A stretch of 64,000 bases of DNA from Pseudomonas pseudonitroreducens. GTDB taxonomy: Bacteria; Pseudomonadota; Gammaproteobacteria; Pseudomonadales; Pseudomonadaceae. The notes under the pieces were generated by a model. The model ran no database searches. It was not told the DNA's origin and was given only the letters and a program-made list of their open reading frames with translations. The stretch covers positions 276,006 through 340,005 of the forward strand of contig NZ_BQHJ01000009.1 in assembly GCF_021603645.1 (NCBI RefSeq), given 5' to 3'. Below, in pieces: positions 7,491 through 17,426 of this stretch (positions are counted from its first letter, which is position 1; each line of letters starts with the position of its first letter). A program made the translations under genes and the position numbers.

Positions 7491-10409
7491 ATGACATCCA
7501 GCACAACCACTCTTCAATCCAAAGCCAATCCACAACAGCTTGAAGCCATTCTGGCCACCGACGGCCCGGTGCTAATCATCGCAGGGCCAGGCTCTGGCAA
7601 GACCTTCACCGTGGTTGAGCGCATCGTCTATCTCATCACTCACAAGGGGGTCGCACCGGAGTCGCTGTTGGTCGTCACCTTCACCGATAAGGCTGCGCGC
7701 GAGCTGACTACCCGCATTTCCAACCGTTTGGCTGAGATCGGTATCCAGTTCAACCTCAATGAGATGTACCTCGGCACTTTCCACTCTATCTGCCTAAGGC
7801 TCTTGGAAGACTACCGCGAGTTCACCCGACTCAAGCGAAGCTTCACACTGTTCGACCAGTTCGATCAGCAGTACTTCCTCTACCAGCACATCAAAGAATT
7901 CCGCGAGCTGCCAAACGCTCAGCTTGTCATGGGCCATGATCAGACGGGGCGTTGGGCGCAGTCGGAGAACCTACTCAAGTGGCTCAACAAGATCAGTGAG
8001 GAGGCGCTCGATGCAGCCACGCTGGCGGCGGCACCGGAAGTGGAAATCCGCGCCCTGGCCACCTGTTTTGCCAAGTACCAGGAGCTGCTCAACGAGCACA
8101 ACTCACTGGACTTTTCCGGCATCCAGTACGAGGCCCTGCAGTTGCTGGAGAAACGCCCCGAGGTACTGGATCAACTGCGAGACAAGCTCACTCACCTGAT
8201 GGTGGATGAGTACCAGGACACCAATACCATTCAGGAGCGCATCCTTCTGTTGCTGGCGGGCGAGCGTCGCAATCTGTGCGTGGTGGGCGACGACGACCAA
8301 GGCTTGTACCGTTTTCGCGGGGCTACTATCCGCAACATTCTGGAGTTCCCGGCGCTGTTCAACGACGGCCAGTGCAAGCAGGTAAAACTGACCGTCAACT
8401 ACCGCTCGCACCCTGACATCATCCGTTTTTACAACGAGTGGATGAAGGAGCGGGTTTGGGACGACGGCACTCGGGTGTTCCGTTTCGCCAAGCAGATTGT
8501 CCCGCGTGAGGACGACTTCCCCGAGCTGCCCACAGCGGTGCGGCTTGCCGCCAAGGATGACAGCGGTGACACCAGCAGCTGGCACGCCGAGGTGCTGGCC
8601 TTCCTGAGCGGTCTCAAGGGCTCCGGCCAGCTTGTGGACTGGAATCAGGTTGCCTTCCTGTTCCGCTCGGTCAAAAACGACAAGGCGGTGGCACTGGCGC
8701 GCTTCCTCGAAGCCCAGGGTGTACCCGTGTTCTCGCCCCGCTCAAATATGTTTTTTGAACGCGAGGAAGTCCGCCTGTTGATCGGGGCGCTGATCTTCCT
8801 GTTCCCGCAGTTCCCCAAGGTGCGGGCGTGGGCCGAAGGCGTCACGCTCCCCATCTGGGACTATTACGACCACCAGTGCTTCAAGCCCTTCATCGAGGAG
8901 CTGCGCAAGCCTGAAAACAAGGCGATGTTGGACTGGGCTCGCCCGCTGGCCAAGCGCCACGCCGTGCTCACGCAGAACACGGACTACGCCTTCTCGGGCC
9001 TGTTCTACCAGTTGCTGCAGTTTCCGCTGTTCTCGCGCTTCCTCACGGAAGAGGCGCTCCAAGGCGTGGACAAAGGGCGTGCGGCGCGTAACCTTGGCAC
9101 CTTCTCCAAGCTGCTCACTAAGTTCGAGTACCTGCACTTTGTCAGCGTGCTCAACCCCGAGTGGCTGGAAAAGAACCTGCGAGACCTGTTCAATCAGTTC
9201 CTGCGCTTCCTGCAGGATGGTGGCATCGGCGAATACGAGGACGAAGCCGAGTACGCGCCGAAGGGATGCGTCTCCTTCCTCACCATCCATCAATCCAAGG
9301 GGCTGGAGTTTCCGGTGGTGGTGTGTGGTTCGCTGGAGGCGGTGCCACGTAAACAGTACAGCGCGCTCGACGTATTGCTGGAAGACGGCGGCTACCTTTC
9401 CAAGGAACGCTTCGAGCCGCTCGACCACATCAAGAACTTCGACTTCTGGCGGCTGTTCTATACCGCCTTCTCGCGTGCCCAAAACCTGCTTGTGCTGGCT
9501 GCGCAGGAGAAACAAGGACGCGGTAAATCGCCGTCCAAATACTTCGAGCGGCTGTTCTACGAGCTGCCCAGTTGGCGTGACGTTGATCTCGCGGCGCTGA
9601 CCTACGAGGCAATGAAGCAGATCAACCTCAAGCGCGAATACTCGTTCACCTCGCACATCACCGTGTTCGAGAACTGCGCCGAGCAGTACCGCTTCTTCAA
9701 GGAACTGGAATTCACGCCCATCCGCGAGAGCCCGATGCTCTTCGGGACGCTGGTGCACCAAACCATCGAGGACATTCACAAGACCGTGCTGCGCGGCGAG
9801 GAAGGCTCCGTTTCCTTCGACGCCATCAAAGGCTGGTTCTCAACCAACTACGCGATGCTCTCGAAGAAGGAACGAGTTTACCTTGCGCCCAGCTCGCAAC
9901 ATGCAGCGCTGATGCACGTCTTGCGCTATTACGAGCGCGAAAACGGCAACTGGGATCGCATCAAGGAGGCCGAGGTCGAGATCTCGCTCATCAAGGATCA
10001 GTACATCTTGAAGGGCAGTGTCGACCTAATCCGGGGTGAGCACGATACTGTCGAGATCATTGACTTTAAGTCGGAGAAGAAGCCCGACATGGAGAAGGAT
10101 CGGGATCGCCTGCGCCAGTACCAGAGCCAGCTGGAGGTGTACGCCCATCTGGTCGAGGAGCGCTCCGGCCAGAAGGTCAGCCGGATGCACCTCTACTACA
10201 CCGGCGAAGACGGCGGTAACCCTTATGTCTCCTTCACTAAGGACGACCGCGCCATCGGCAAGACCATCGCGCGCTTCGACGACATCGTCGCACGCATCGA
10301 ACGGCAGGACTACGCCATCACCGCACGCCCGGCCAAGCTGTGCCAGAGCTGCGACATGCGCGCCTACTGCGACAACAAGAATTGGAAATTCAGGAAAAAC
10401 GACAAATGA
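7491..10409 (+). CDS. UvrD/Rep-type helicase fused to a Cas4/AddB-like nuclease
   Basis: This is a 972-residue SF1A helicase with GPGSGKT (32-38), VDEYQDT (about 237), NYRSHP and HQSKGLEF motifs. A C-terminal RecB-family nuclease follows, with GTLVH (about 752), GSVDLI and IIDFKSEKK (about 841-860) and a QSQLEVYA helix. Four cysteines (ENCAEQYRF near 728 and CQSCDMRAYC near 950) are placed as in AddB and Cas4, so an iron-sulfur cluster is likely. It would unwind and degrade DNA ends. The ATG at 7491 follows AAGGGG; a TTG 15 bp upstream is less likely. Its stop overlaps the Mod start (ATGA), indicating translational coupling. The domain architecture is clear; the role in defence is inferred from context. 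Confidence 0.88.
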   Translation: MTSSTTTLQSKANPQQLEAILATDGPVLIIAGPGSGKTFTVVERIVYLITHKGVAPESLLVVTFTDKAARELTTRISNRLAEIGIQFNLNEMYLGTFHSICLRLLEDYREFTRLKRSFTLFDQFDQQYFLYQHIKEFRELPNAQLVMGHDQTGRWAQSENLLKWLNKISEEALDAATLAAAPEVEIRALATCFAKYQELLNEHNSLDFSGIQYEALQLLEKRPEVLDQLRDKLTHLMVDEYQDTNTIQERILLLLAGERRNLCVVGDDDQGLYRFRGATIRNILEFPALFNDGQCKQVKLTVNYRSHPDIIRFYNEWMKERVWDDGTRVFRFAKQIVPREDDFPELPTAVRLAAKDDSGDTSSWHAEVLAFLSGLKGSGQLVDWNQVAFLFRSVKNDKAVALARFLEAQGVPVFSPRSNMFFEREEVRLLIGALIFLFPQFPKVRAWAEGVTLPIWDYYDHQCFKPFIEELRKPENKAMLDWARPLAKRHAVLTQNTDYAFSGLFYQLLQFPLFSRFLTEEALQGVDKGRAARNLGTFSKLLTKFEYLHFVSVLNPEWLEKNLRDLFNQFLRFLQDGGIGEYEDEAEYAPKGCVSFLTIHQSKGLEFPVVVCGSLEAVPRKQYSALDVLLEDGGYLSKERFEPLDHIKNFDFWRLFYTAFSRAQNLLVLAAQEKQGRGKSPSKYFERLFYELPSWRDVDLAALTYEAMKQINLKREYSFTSHITVFENCAEQYRFFKELEFTPIRESPMLFGTLVHQTIEDIHKTVLRGEEGSVSFDAIKGWFSTNYAMLSKKERVYLAPSSQHAALMHVLRYYERENGNWDRIKEAEVEISLIKDQYILKGSVDLIRGEHDTVEIIDFKSEKKPDMEKDRDRLRQYQSQLEVYAHLVEERSGQKVSRMHLYYTGEDGGNPYVSFTKDDRAIGKTIARFDDIVARIERQDYAITARPAKLCQSCDMRAYCDNKNWKFRKNDK

Positions 10410-12349
10410 GCACAACCACGCCCGCACAGGAAAGTCTGCAACTGGCCAAGCCTGATGGCGGCACCTCCAACGTCGAAAAGTACGAGTTCGAGCCGATCAA
10501 GGGCTACCCGATGCTCAACTGGCGCGGCAAGCGTCCATTCACCTCGACGCAGTATTACCCGGCGCAGTTGAAGGAGGTCCACGGTGAAGAGGTGGACGGC
10601 TGGCGCAACAAGATTTTTTGGGGCGACAACCTGCAGGTGATGAGCCACCTTCTTAAGGAGTTCAGGGGCAAGATCGATCTGATCTACATTGATCCGCCAT
10701 TCGATTCAGGCGCTGATTACCGTAGGAAGGTTGTGGTCAAAGGTAAGACTACAACCGCCGATCAGCTTGCCTTCGAAGAGAAGCAATACGGCGATATTTG
10801 GTCAAACGACGAGTATCTCCAGTTCATGTACGAACGCCTCACAGTGCTTCGAGAGTTGCTGTCACCGCAAGGAAGCATCTTCTTACACTGCGATCCTCGC
10901 AGAAGCCACTACCTGAAGATATGTCTCGACGAAATCTTCGGGCGCGAGTCGTTTATCAATGAAATTATCTGGAAGCGTTCTGGCGTGCATGCTTCAACGC
11001 GTGGATTCGGCCCCGTTCATGACGTCATTCTGTTTTACGGTAAAAAATCAGACTTTACTTGGTACCCACAATACGCCCCCTACGATGACGATTACATCGA
11101 AGGGTGGTTCAAGAAAACAGATGAGACAGGTCGTAAATATGGGCTGGTGGTGCTATCTGCACCAGGAGAGAGGCAAGGAACGAAAGCTCATTATGCAATT
11201 AATGGACGATTCCCGCCGACGGGCAGGCATTGGGCTATCACAGAGGACTCGTTCAATGACCTGTTATCAAAGGGACTGATCGAGTTCTCTTCTACCGGCG
11301 TTCCTTATGTAAGGAAATACCTCGATGAGAGTAAAGGGATACCAGTAAACGATATTTGGACGGATACAGGTCACATCAAGTCGCAATCGAAAGAAAATGT
11401 TGAGTATCCGACTCAGAAACCTGAGCGCTTACTTGAGCGAGTTATTCAAGCAGCGACGGCACCGGGGGCAATCGTTTTTGACTGTTTTATGGGCTCCGGC
11501 ACCACACAGTCTGTGGCGATGAAGCTAGGTCGCCGCTTCATTGGTGCAGATATCAATTTGGGCGCTATCCAAACGACGACAAAGCGCTTGATTAAAGTGG
11601 CTGATGAGTTGCGCCAAAATTCTCTCGACCAGACAGATAAGCATTACACCGGGTTCGAGCTTCACAACGTCAACCACTACGATATCTTCCGTAACCCGGT
11701 TCAGGCCAAAGAGCTGCTGCTCGAGGCGCTGGAAGTACAGAAGCTTGAGTTCTCTACTGTGTTTGAGGGAGAGAAGGATGGGCGCATGGTCAAGATCATG
11801 CCCGTCAACCGCATCGCCACACGCGCCGACCTGAACGAGCTGATCGCGGGCTTCGACTACAAGGCCTGGGAACGCAAACAGAACGAAAGCCCGAACCGTC
11901 CGGTCGAGAAGATCACCCTCGTCTGTATGGGCCACGAGCCAGATTTAGCCGCGCAATTGGAACTGGCCGCAATGCCGTTCAAGATCGACGTCGAAGTGGT
12001 GGACATTCTGCGCGACAAGGCCAATCTGGAGTTCAAGCGCGATTCGCAAGCCAAGGTCGGCATCAAGAACGGTGAGCTGATCATCGAGCGGTTCTACCCG
12101 ATGAACCTGCTGCAAAAGCTCTCGCTGCAGAAAGAGTCGGTTGAGGACTGGAAGGAGCTGGTCGAGTCGGTGCTGATCGACTGGAACTACGACGGTGCGG
12201 TGCTGCAACCGACGGTGGTGGACATTCCGGGCAAAACCGAGATGGTCAGTGGCGTGTACAAGGTGCCGGCCGACGCGGGCACCATTCGTGTGAAGATCAC
12301 TGACCTGCTCTCGGAGTCGTGGGAAGGGAGTGCCAGCAATGGCGACTAA
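10406..12349 (+). CDS. Type III-like site-specific DNA methyltransferase (Mod)
   Basis: This is a 647-residue beta-class amino-methyltransferase. The catalytic motif YIDPPFDSG is near residue 97 and the AdoMet-binding FDCFMGSGTT near 358, in the order seen in type III Mod proteins. The region between (about 150-330) would hold the target-recognition domain. The modified base is probably N6-adenine. An ATGA overlap joins it to the upstream helicase-nuclease. Its 3' end overlaps the Res gene by 11 nt. The central third (about 10.9-11.6 kb) is visibly more AT-rich than its flanks, consistent with exchange of the recognition domain by recombination. Confidence 0.9.
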   Translation: MSTTTPAQESLQLAKPDGGTSNVEKYEFEPIKGYPMLNWRGKRPFTSTQYYPAQLKEVHGEEVDGWRNKIFWGDNLQVMSHLLKEFRGKIDLIYIDPPFDSGADYRRKVVVKGKTTTADQLAFEEKQYGDIWSNDEYLQFMYERLTVLRELLSPQGSIFLHCDPRRSHYLKICLDEIFGRESFINEIIWKRSGVHASTRGFGPVHDVILFYGKKSDFTWYPQYAPYDDDYIEGWFKKTDETGRKYGLVVLSAPGERQGTKAHYAINGRFPPTGRHWAITEDSFNDLLSKGLIEFSSTGVPYVRKYLDESKGIPVNDIWTDTGHIKSQSKENVEYPTQKPERLLERVIQAATAPGAIVFDCFMGSGTTQSVAMKLGRRFIGADINLGAIQTTTKRLIKVADELRQNSLDQTDKHYTGFELHNVNHYDIFRNPVQAKELLLEALEVQKLEFSTVFEGEKDGRMVKIMPVNRIATRADLNELIAGFDYKAWERKQNESPNRPVEKITLVCMGHEPDLAAQLELAAMPFKIDVEVVDILRDKANLEFKRDSQAKVGIKNGELIIERFYPMNLLQKLSLQKESVEDWKELVESVLIDWNYDGAVLQPTVVDIPGKTEMVSGVYKVPADAGTIRVKITDLLSESWEGSASNGD

Positions 12350-15023
12350 ACGCGCAGCCAAGGCGGTGAGCGCGTCGCTCGACTTCGCCTTCTTCCAGTT
12401 TCTCTGGCAGTTCTATCAGGCCAACCGAGGCGCGATCCGCACACACTACAAGGAGCTGACGCGCAAGTTTCTCGACTTCAACAACCCGGATAAAAACCCC
12501 AAGGCCTTCCTCCGTCAGCCTCAGTTCGAGGCGTTGGAAACCTACGTCTTCCTCAAGGAGTTCCTCGGCAACGCCAAGGTTGAGGAAATCTTCCAGCAGT
12601 GGTTCGAGAAGCAAGGCCGCTTCGCAGAGCGTGCCGAGGGTGGTGTGGTCTCCGGCAGCGCGGGCCAAGTGGGCTTGTTCGATGCTGTCACGCAGGATCA
12701 GTACAAGGCCGTGTTCGCGGCAATGCGCAAAAACTCCCGCGCCTACCCGAACTACATCTTCGCTCTGACGATGGGCACCGGTAAAACTATCCTGATGGCG
12801 ACCTGCATCTTCTACGAGTTCCTGCTGGGCAACAAATTCGAGAAAGACACGCGCTACTGCCACAACGCGCTGGTGTTCGCACCGGACAAAACCGTGCTGC
12901 AGTCTCTAAAGGAGATCGAGGCGTTTGACCTGACCCGTGTAGTGCCGCCGGAGTACGTCAACTTCCTGACCACGCACCTACGCTTTCACTTCCTCGAAGA
13001 AGCGGGCACCTCTCTGGACGCGCTGGATCGCTCGCGCTTCAACATCATCGTTTCCAACACGCAGAAGATCATCCTCAAGCGTAAACACAAGGAAAAAACC
13101 TCTGTCGATAAGCTGTTTGGTGCCACCGGCGAAACACTATCTGCCACCGGTGTCTATGCCGATGCCGCCGACCTCTACAACTTCGACCAGCCGGAAGAAG
13201 AAGGCGAGCTGACTACCAACCAGCGCTTCGAAAAGCTGCGCCGTCTGGAGCAACTTGGCATCTACGTTGACGAGGCCCACCACGCCTTCGGCAAGACTCT
13301 GGCCAAGGACATGGGCGTCGGCGCGAAGGAAACGGACACCAGCCTGCGTACCACCATCGACATCCTGGCAGCCAGTCTGAACGCGGCGGGTACGCGGGTG
13401 GTGGCCTGCTACAACTACACCGGTACACCCTACGTGGGGCGCGAAGTGCTGCCTGAGGTCGTCTACGCATACGGCTTGAAGGAAGCCATCGACAAAGGTT
13501 TCCTCAAGAAGGTGACGTTGCACGGTTACGCCAATACTCGCACCGACGAATTTGTCGACATTGCCATCGAAAACTTCCTGAAAGAGTCTGGCGAGCTGCG
13601 TCCGGAAGGCTTGCTCCCCAAGCTGGCATTCTTCGCTGCCACCGTGGAGGAACTGATGGGAGAGCTGAAGCCAGCCGTCGAGCGCGTGCTGCTCAAGTAT
13701 GGGATCCCGACGTCACGCATCTTGGTCAACGTGGGTGACAGCAAAATCACCACCAACGACGACATCCGCGAGTTCAATCGACTAGACACTGAAGGCTCGG
13801 AAAAACAGTTCATCCTTCTGGTAAACAAAGGCCGTGAAGGCTGGAACTGCCGCTCGCTGTTCGGTGTCGGGCTGTTCCGTGAGCCCAAGTCCAAGGTGTT
13901 TGTGCTGCAGGCCACCATGCGCTGCTTGCGCGCAATCGGCGAGGCCCAGCATACCGGCCACGTCTTCCTCTCGGGCGACAACCTCAACACGCTCAACGAC
14001 GAGCTGCAGCAGAACTTCCACATCAGCGCTGACGAGCTCCAAAGGACCGGCAAGGACAAGGAGCGTGTGGAGGTGCGCGTGGTCGAGCCCCCAGTCAAGA
14101 TCAAGCTGGTGCGCGTGCGAAAGCTCTATCAGATGCGCGAAAAGCAACCGGCTCAAGGGCAGGAGTTAATACCCGAACGATCCAGCCGAGAAAAATGGAA
14201 CGTGCTGGTCGAAAAATACCGGCTCATTGAAACGCAGCAAGACGGCCTGACCGCCGCCGATGCTGCGCGTGCCTCTGGTAGCCGCACTTTCGACCTCACT
14301 GCCCGCCGTGAGAAGCGCACTTTCTCGCCCATGACACTGGTGGCCGAGGTGTCGCGCTATCTCAACCGAAGCCCCTTGGAGATTGAGGAGCTGCTCGCAG
14401 CGACGAAGGAAGGGGCCTCCGAACTGGTGGCCATCACCAACGAGTTCAACGAGCTGCTCTACGACGAGATCATCCCGCGCTTGTTCCGCCTGCTGTTTGA
14501 TCTTGATGAGTACGAGAAGAAGGACGAGTACGAGGTCGATCTGATCAAGATGCCTACCAACGGCTACTACGAGGTGTCGGCGGCCAAGGACAAGATCGTG
14601 CGGATGCACGACATGCAGATCAGGGACGAGGAGCGCACCAAGAGCTTCCACCTCGACACCTACTGCTTCGACTCCGGCTCGGAGAACTGGTTGTTCTGGG
14701 ATCTGCTGCGAGAGGAGCGTGTGAGGAAAATCTACTTCACCGGAATGCTGACGCACGGCCAGTCCGATTTCTTCATCCAGTACATCGACCCTGACTCGCG
14801 TACCGTGCGTAGTTACTACCCCGATTTCATCTTCCAGCGCGAAGAGCCGGATGGCAGCCTGAAGTATGTCATCGTCGAAGTGAAGGCTGACAATCAAATT
14901 GAGGATGCCATCGTGCAGGCGAAGAAGGACTTTGCGCAGCAGATTGCGGTGGCTAGTGGTATGGAGTACCGCATTCTTAAGTCCTCAGATGCGGATAAGC
15001 GGCATTTCCGGATGTTGCTGTAG
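12339..15023 (+). CDS. Type III-like restriction subunit (Res), SF2 helicase-nuclease
   Basis: This is an 894-residue DEAD/DEAH ATPase. Walker A is MGTGKT (about 144), the DEAH box is VDEAHHAF (about 310), and NYTGTPYVG serves as motif III. A helicase C lobe carries LVNKGREGWNCRSLFGVGL. Near the C-terminus SYYPDFIF (about 826) and YVIVEVKAD (about 845) form the PD...ExK nuclease signature of type III Res proteins. With the adjacent Mod it would cut unmodified DNA after ATP-driven translocation. The ATG at 12339 has a GGAAGGGAG ribosome site and overlaps mod by 11 nt. The extra helicase-nuclease at the operon head is not part of classical type III systems. Confidence 0.88.
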   Translation: MATKRAAKAVSASLDFAFFQFLWQFYQANRGAIRTHYKELTRKFLDFNNPDKNPKAFLRQPQFEALETYVFLKEFLGNAKVEEIFQQWFEKQGRFAERAEGGVVSGSAGQVGLFDAVTQDQYKAVFAAMRKNSRAYPNYIFALTMGTGKTILMATCIFYEFLLGNKFEKDTRYCHNALVFAPDKTVLQSLKEIEAFDLTRVVPPEYVNFLTTHLRFHFLEEAGTSLDALDRSRFNIIVSNTQKIILKRKHKEKTSVDKLFGATGETLSATGVYADAADLYNFDQPEEEGELTTNQRFEKLRRLEQLGIYVDEAHHAFGKTLAKDMGVGAKETDTSLRTTIDILAASLNAAGTRVVACYNYTGTPYVGREVLPEVVYAYGLKEAIDKGFLKKVTLHGYANTRTDEFVDIAIENFLKESGELRPEGLLPKLAFFAATVEELMGELKPAVERVLLKYGIPTSRILVNVGDSKITTNDDIREFNRLDTEGSEKQFILLVNKGREGWNCRSLFGVGLFREPKSKVFVLQATMRCLRAIGEAQHTGHVFLSGDNLNTLNDELQQNFHISADELQRTGKDKERVEVRVVEPPVKIKLVRVRKLYQMREKQPAQGQELIPERSSREKWNVLVEKYRLIETQQDGLTAADAARASGSRTFDLTARREKRTFSPMTLVAEVSRYLNRSPLEIEELLAATKEGASELVAITNEFNELLYDEIIPRLFRLLFDLDEYEKKDEYEVDLIKMPTNGYYEVSAAKDKIVRMHDMQIRDEERTKSFHLDTYCFDSGSENWLFWDLLREERVRKIYFTGMLTHGQSDFFIQYIDPDSRTVRSYYPDFIFQREEPDGSLKYVIVEVKADNQIEDAIVQAKKDFAQQIAVASGMEYRILKSSDADKRHFRMLL

Positions 15024-15125
15024 GCAATCGACGGAGAAAGAGCTGAAAGACAGACGCCGCCCTAGAAGGGACTCTGATCCGGGGTTATTCTCCAGATCAT
15101 AAATGCGCTTGCCAACACTAAAGCT

Positions 15126-15155
15126 CAGGCCGTCACCCATAAGGGTTGACGGCCT
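15126..15155. terminator. Hairpin between convergent res and methyltransferase genes
   Basis: Arms CAGGCCGTCACCC and GGGTTGACGGCCTG form a long GC-rich stem with a 4-nt loop between two convergent genes. There is no good T-run on either side, so its efficiency is uncertain. Confidence 0.6.
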
Positions 15156-15191
15156 GGGGTGCATTGTGACGCGCATTAATTCAAAAAAATA

Positions 15192-16934
15192 CTAAAAGAG
15201 ATCCTTCTGAATCTGCTTCTTTTGTTCTCTTCTGGCTTTCTTAAAGGTTACGCCGCCGCCACCCAAGTCTGGGTACAAGGGGCGCTGTAAGCCTTTTAGT
15301 AGTGAATCTATTGTCAGAATTTGAATTTTTGGGAAATTCTTTTTTGTTGCTTTGCTTTCATAGAATCCAGCCTTTGTTGCTTCTGATAACATCTGCTTAG
15401 TTGCTTCAGAGAGTGTAACAAATAAGCCGATGGCCGCATTCTCTCGTTCAACTACATGTGCGAGTTCGCGGATCATGTTGACTCTTATGTTATTTCCACC
15501 CTTAATGCTAACGATTATTTTTTTTGCGGCTATTTTGTCATCTTGGAAGTATATTAAACCGTCAATACCGCCGTCTGCGCCTTTCTTTTTTCCTTGGTAA
15601 GGTTGAGCATTAACCAGAGAGCATGCCCACCATTGGAACTGGTATTTATCTCGCAGGGCTAGGTCGCGTGCAGACTCAATGTCTTTCGGTGTTCCATGTA
15701 CATCAAAGACAGCTTGCGGAAATGCGTCCCGTAATCTCTTCTCTATGAGACTGATTGATAGATGCGTTATGTCTATTCCAATCCACTTTCTTTCCAGCTT
15801 CTCTGCAGCATGCACTGCCGTTCCACATCCGCAGAATGGGTCAAGAACAACATCTCCTGGTTTGCTTGATGCGGCAATGATTCGCTCCAATAAACTGATC
15901 GGCTTTTGAGTGGGGTACCCTAATCTTTCCTGATCCTTCGGTTTTAGCCAAGATACATCCGCATCAATGCCTTCTTCGGTGCCAAATACAGTTCCTTCTG
16001 TGTAGGGCTGAAATGCCCAAATGTCAGGGGCTGCCGGCCCATCCGTTGGCCTAATTCCCCTTTCGTAGATCGGCCATGCCGAACCTTCTTCAATCTTTAT
16101 ATAGCCTGCTTCAAAGAGGGCATTAAGTTTTTGTATTTGGTCTAGCCCTGTCGGATCAATGCCAGAGTCTTCCCAGAGCGCTCCTGGAATTGCCCAGTGC
16201 CTACCTTTGGCAGTTGGGTCAAATCCTTTCCACACCTTTCCAGATTTTCCATTACGTGTTCCGGCGCCTGTCAGAACATTTCCGTAGTAATTTGTTCTCC
16301 AGCCACCAGAACCGTTTGGCACAAAATTGTCCGTCACGTGTTTTTTCATGTACGGGCGTTTCGGGTAGTTCCATGTGTAGTTTCGAGGGTTCTTTGTGAA
16401 GAAAAAAATCGTGTCGTGAATAGGTGCCCAGCGCGATGCTTTGTTGTGTGAGCCAGTTCTGCGCCAAATGATTTCACTTTGAAAGCAATCAGGCGAAAAA
16501 ACAGCGTCCAAAACAATTTTTAGGTAATGACTCGCGGTTGGGTCGCAATGTAAATATAGACTACCCTCTGGCTTCAAAACTCGATGAAGCTCTAGTAGTC
16601 GATTTGCCATCATGACCAAATAGGCCATCATGTCATTTTTCCCAAGGAATTTGCTCAGCGCGTCGATAACTTTAGATACTTCTATGTTTGGCTGATTGAG
16701 TATTTCTGAAAACTCCCTCTCTGCTTCTTGCCCCCAGTGCCATGTATCTTCAAATGCTTCTACTTGAGCTGTTGGAGAATCGCCTTTTGGGCTCTTGAAT
16801 AGCACGTTGTAGTTTGCATTGCTGTTGAATGGGGGGTCCAGATAGATCAGGTCAACGCTTTCGTCTTGAATTTCTTCTCTGAGAACTTCAAGATTGTCAC
16901 CGTAAAATAGGCTATTCGTTTTTGGGCCCTTCAT
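15192..16934 (-). CDS. DNA methyltransferase fused to an Mrr-like endonuclease domain
   Basis: This protein of about 580 residues has a beta-class methyltransferase module: YLDPPFNSNANY near residue 34 and DPFCGCGTAVHAAEKL near 367. A C-terminal domain follows with GGIDGLIYF, IVSIKGGNN and IGLFVTLSEATKQM, resembling Mrr-type PD-(D/E)XK endonucleases. A single polypeptide could therefore both modify and cut. The start at 16934 follows GGAGAGC; an ATG four codons upstream is also possible. The gene is clearly AT-richer than the genes on both sides and has its own orientation, so it probably arrived separately. Methyltransferase identity is firm; the endonuclease call is moderate. Confidence 0.82.
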   Translation of the reverse strand: MKGPKTNSLFYGDNLEVLREEIQDESVDLIYLDPPFNSNANYNVLFKSPKGDSPTAQVEAFEDTWHWGQEAEREFSEILNQPNIEVSKVIDALSKFLGKNDMMAYLVMMANRLLELHRVLKPEGSLYLHCDPTASHYLKIVLDAVFSPDCFQSEIIWRRTGSHNKASRWAPIHDTIFFFTKNPRNYTWNYPKRPYMKKHVTDNFVPNGSGGWRTNYYGNVLTGAGTRNGKSGKVWKGFDPTAKGRHWAIPGALWEDSGIDPTGLDQIQKLNALFEAGYIKIEEGSAWPIYERGIRPTDGPAAPDIWAFQPYTEGTVFGTEEGIDADVSWLKPKDQERLGYPTQKPISLLERIIAASSKPGDVVLDPFCGCGTAVHAAEKLERKWIGIDITHLSISLIEKRLRDAFPQAVFDVHGTPKDIESARDLALRDKYQFQWWACSLVNAQPYQGKKKGADGGIDGLIYFQDDKIAAKKIIVSIKGGNNIRVNMIRELAHVVERENAAIGLFVTLSEATKQMLSEATKAGFYESKATKKNFPKIQILTIDSLLKGLQRPLYPDLGGGGVTFKKARREQKKQIQKDLF

Positions 16935-17101
16935 GCAGCTCTCCATTTTCTATAGCTTGCACTTATACTCTACCAAATTCATTGCGTCTTTGCTCGTTGG
17001 TAATGGTCATTTACTCAATTTTAACTGGTTTGAGTATCGCCGGGTAGGTTGGTTGTTTCTACTGCATGATGATGGTGCTTAGTTTTTATAAGGTATTTAT
17101 G

Positions 17102-17314
17102 ATGACAATTATTCGGTTCAGATATTTTATTGAGATAATAGGCCTGGCACGGTCAACAATTGATAAGCTCATTGGCGCTGGCGAGTTCCCAAGACCTGTT
17201 CCGCTACTTGGGCTTAGTCTCGGCTGGGTCGAACGCGAGGTCCAAAAGTGGATTCAAGCCAGGATTGCGCAGCGAGATCGCGACTCATCGACACTCTCAC
17301 CAAGCAATGAATAG
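17102..17314 (+). CDS. AlpA-family regulator (copy 1)
   Basis: This 70-residue protein is a MerR-like minimal winged helix of the AlpA type: GLARSTIDKLIGAGEFPRPV, then LGWVEREVQKWIQARI. AlpA proteins act as transcription activators or excision-type factors on phage-like elements. The ATG at 17102 is chosen because it aligns with the start of the close relative at 31940. An ATG directly before it and a longer frame from 17066 are alternatives. It lies 112 bp before the giant helicase gene, so it probably controls that operon. Confidence 0.85.
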   Translation: MTIIRFRYFIEIIGLARSTIDKLIGAGEFPRPVPLLGLSLGWVEREVQKWIQARIAQRDRDSSTLSPSNE

Positions 17315-17426
17315 CATTCCCAATGCGTAATCATCCAAACCTATCCCGAGCGCTAGGCTTTTGTTGGTGGCGTTTTGCCTTTAGAGTACAGATTGGCAAT
17401 TTGCAGCAGCAAGGATCGCGCCCTGG

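Noticed and set aside
8742-9779. 345-codon minus-strand open frame inside the helicase-nuclease gene
   Set aside because: It lies opposite a gene with clear helicase motifs and is a typical high-GC antisense shadow with repetitive Gln/Glu/Leu-rich content.
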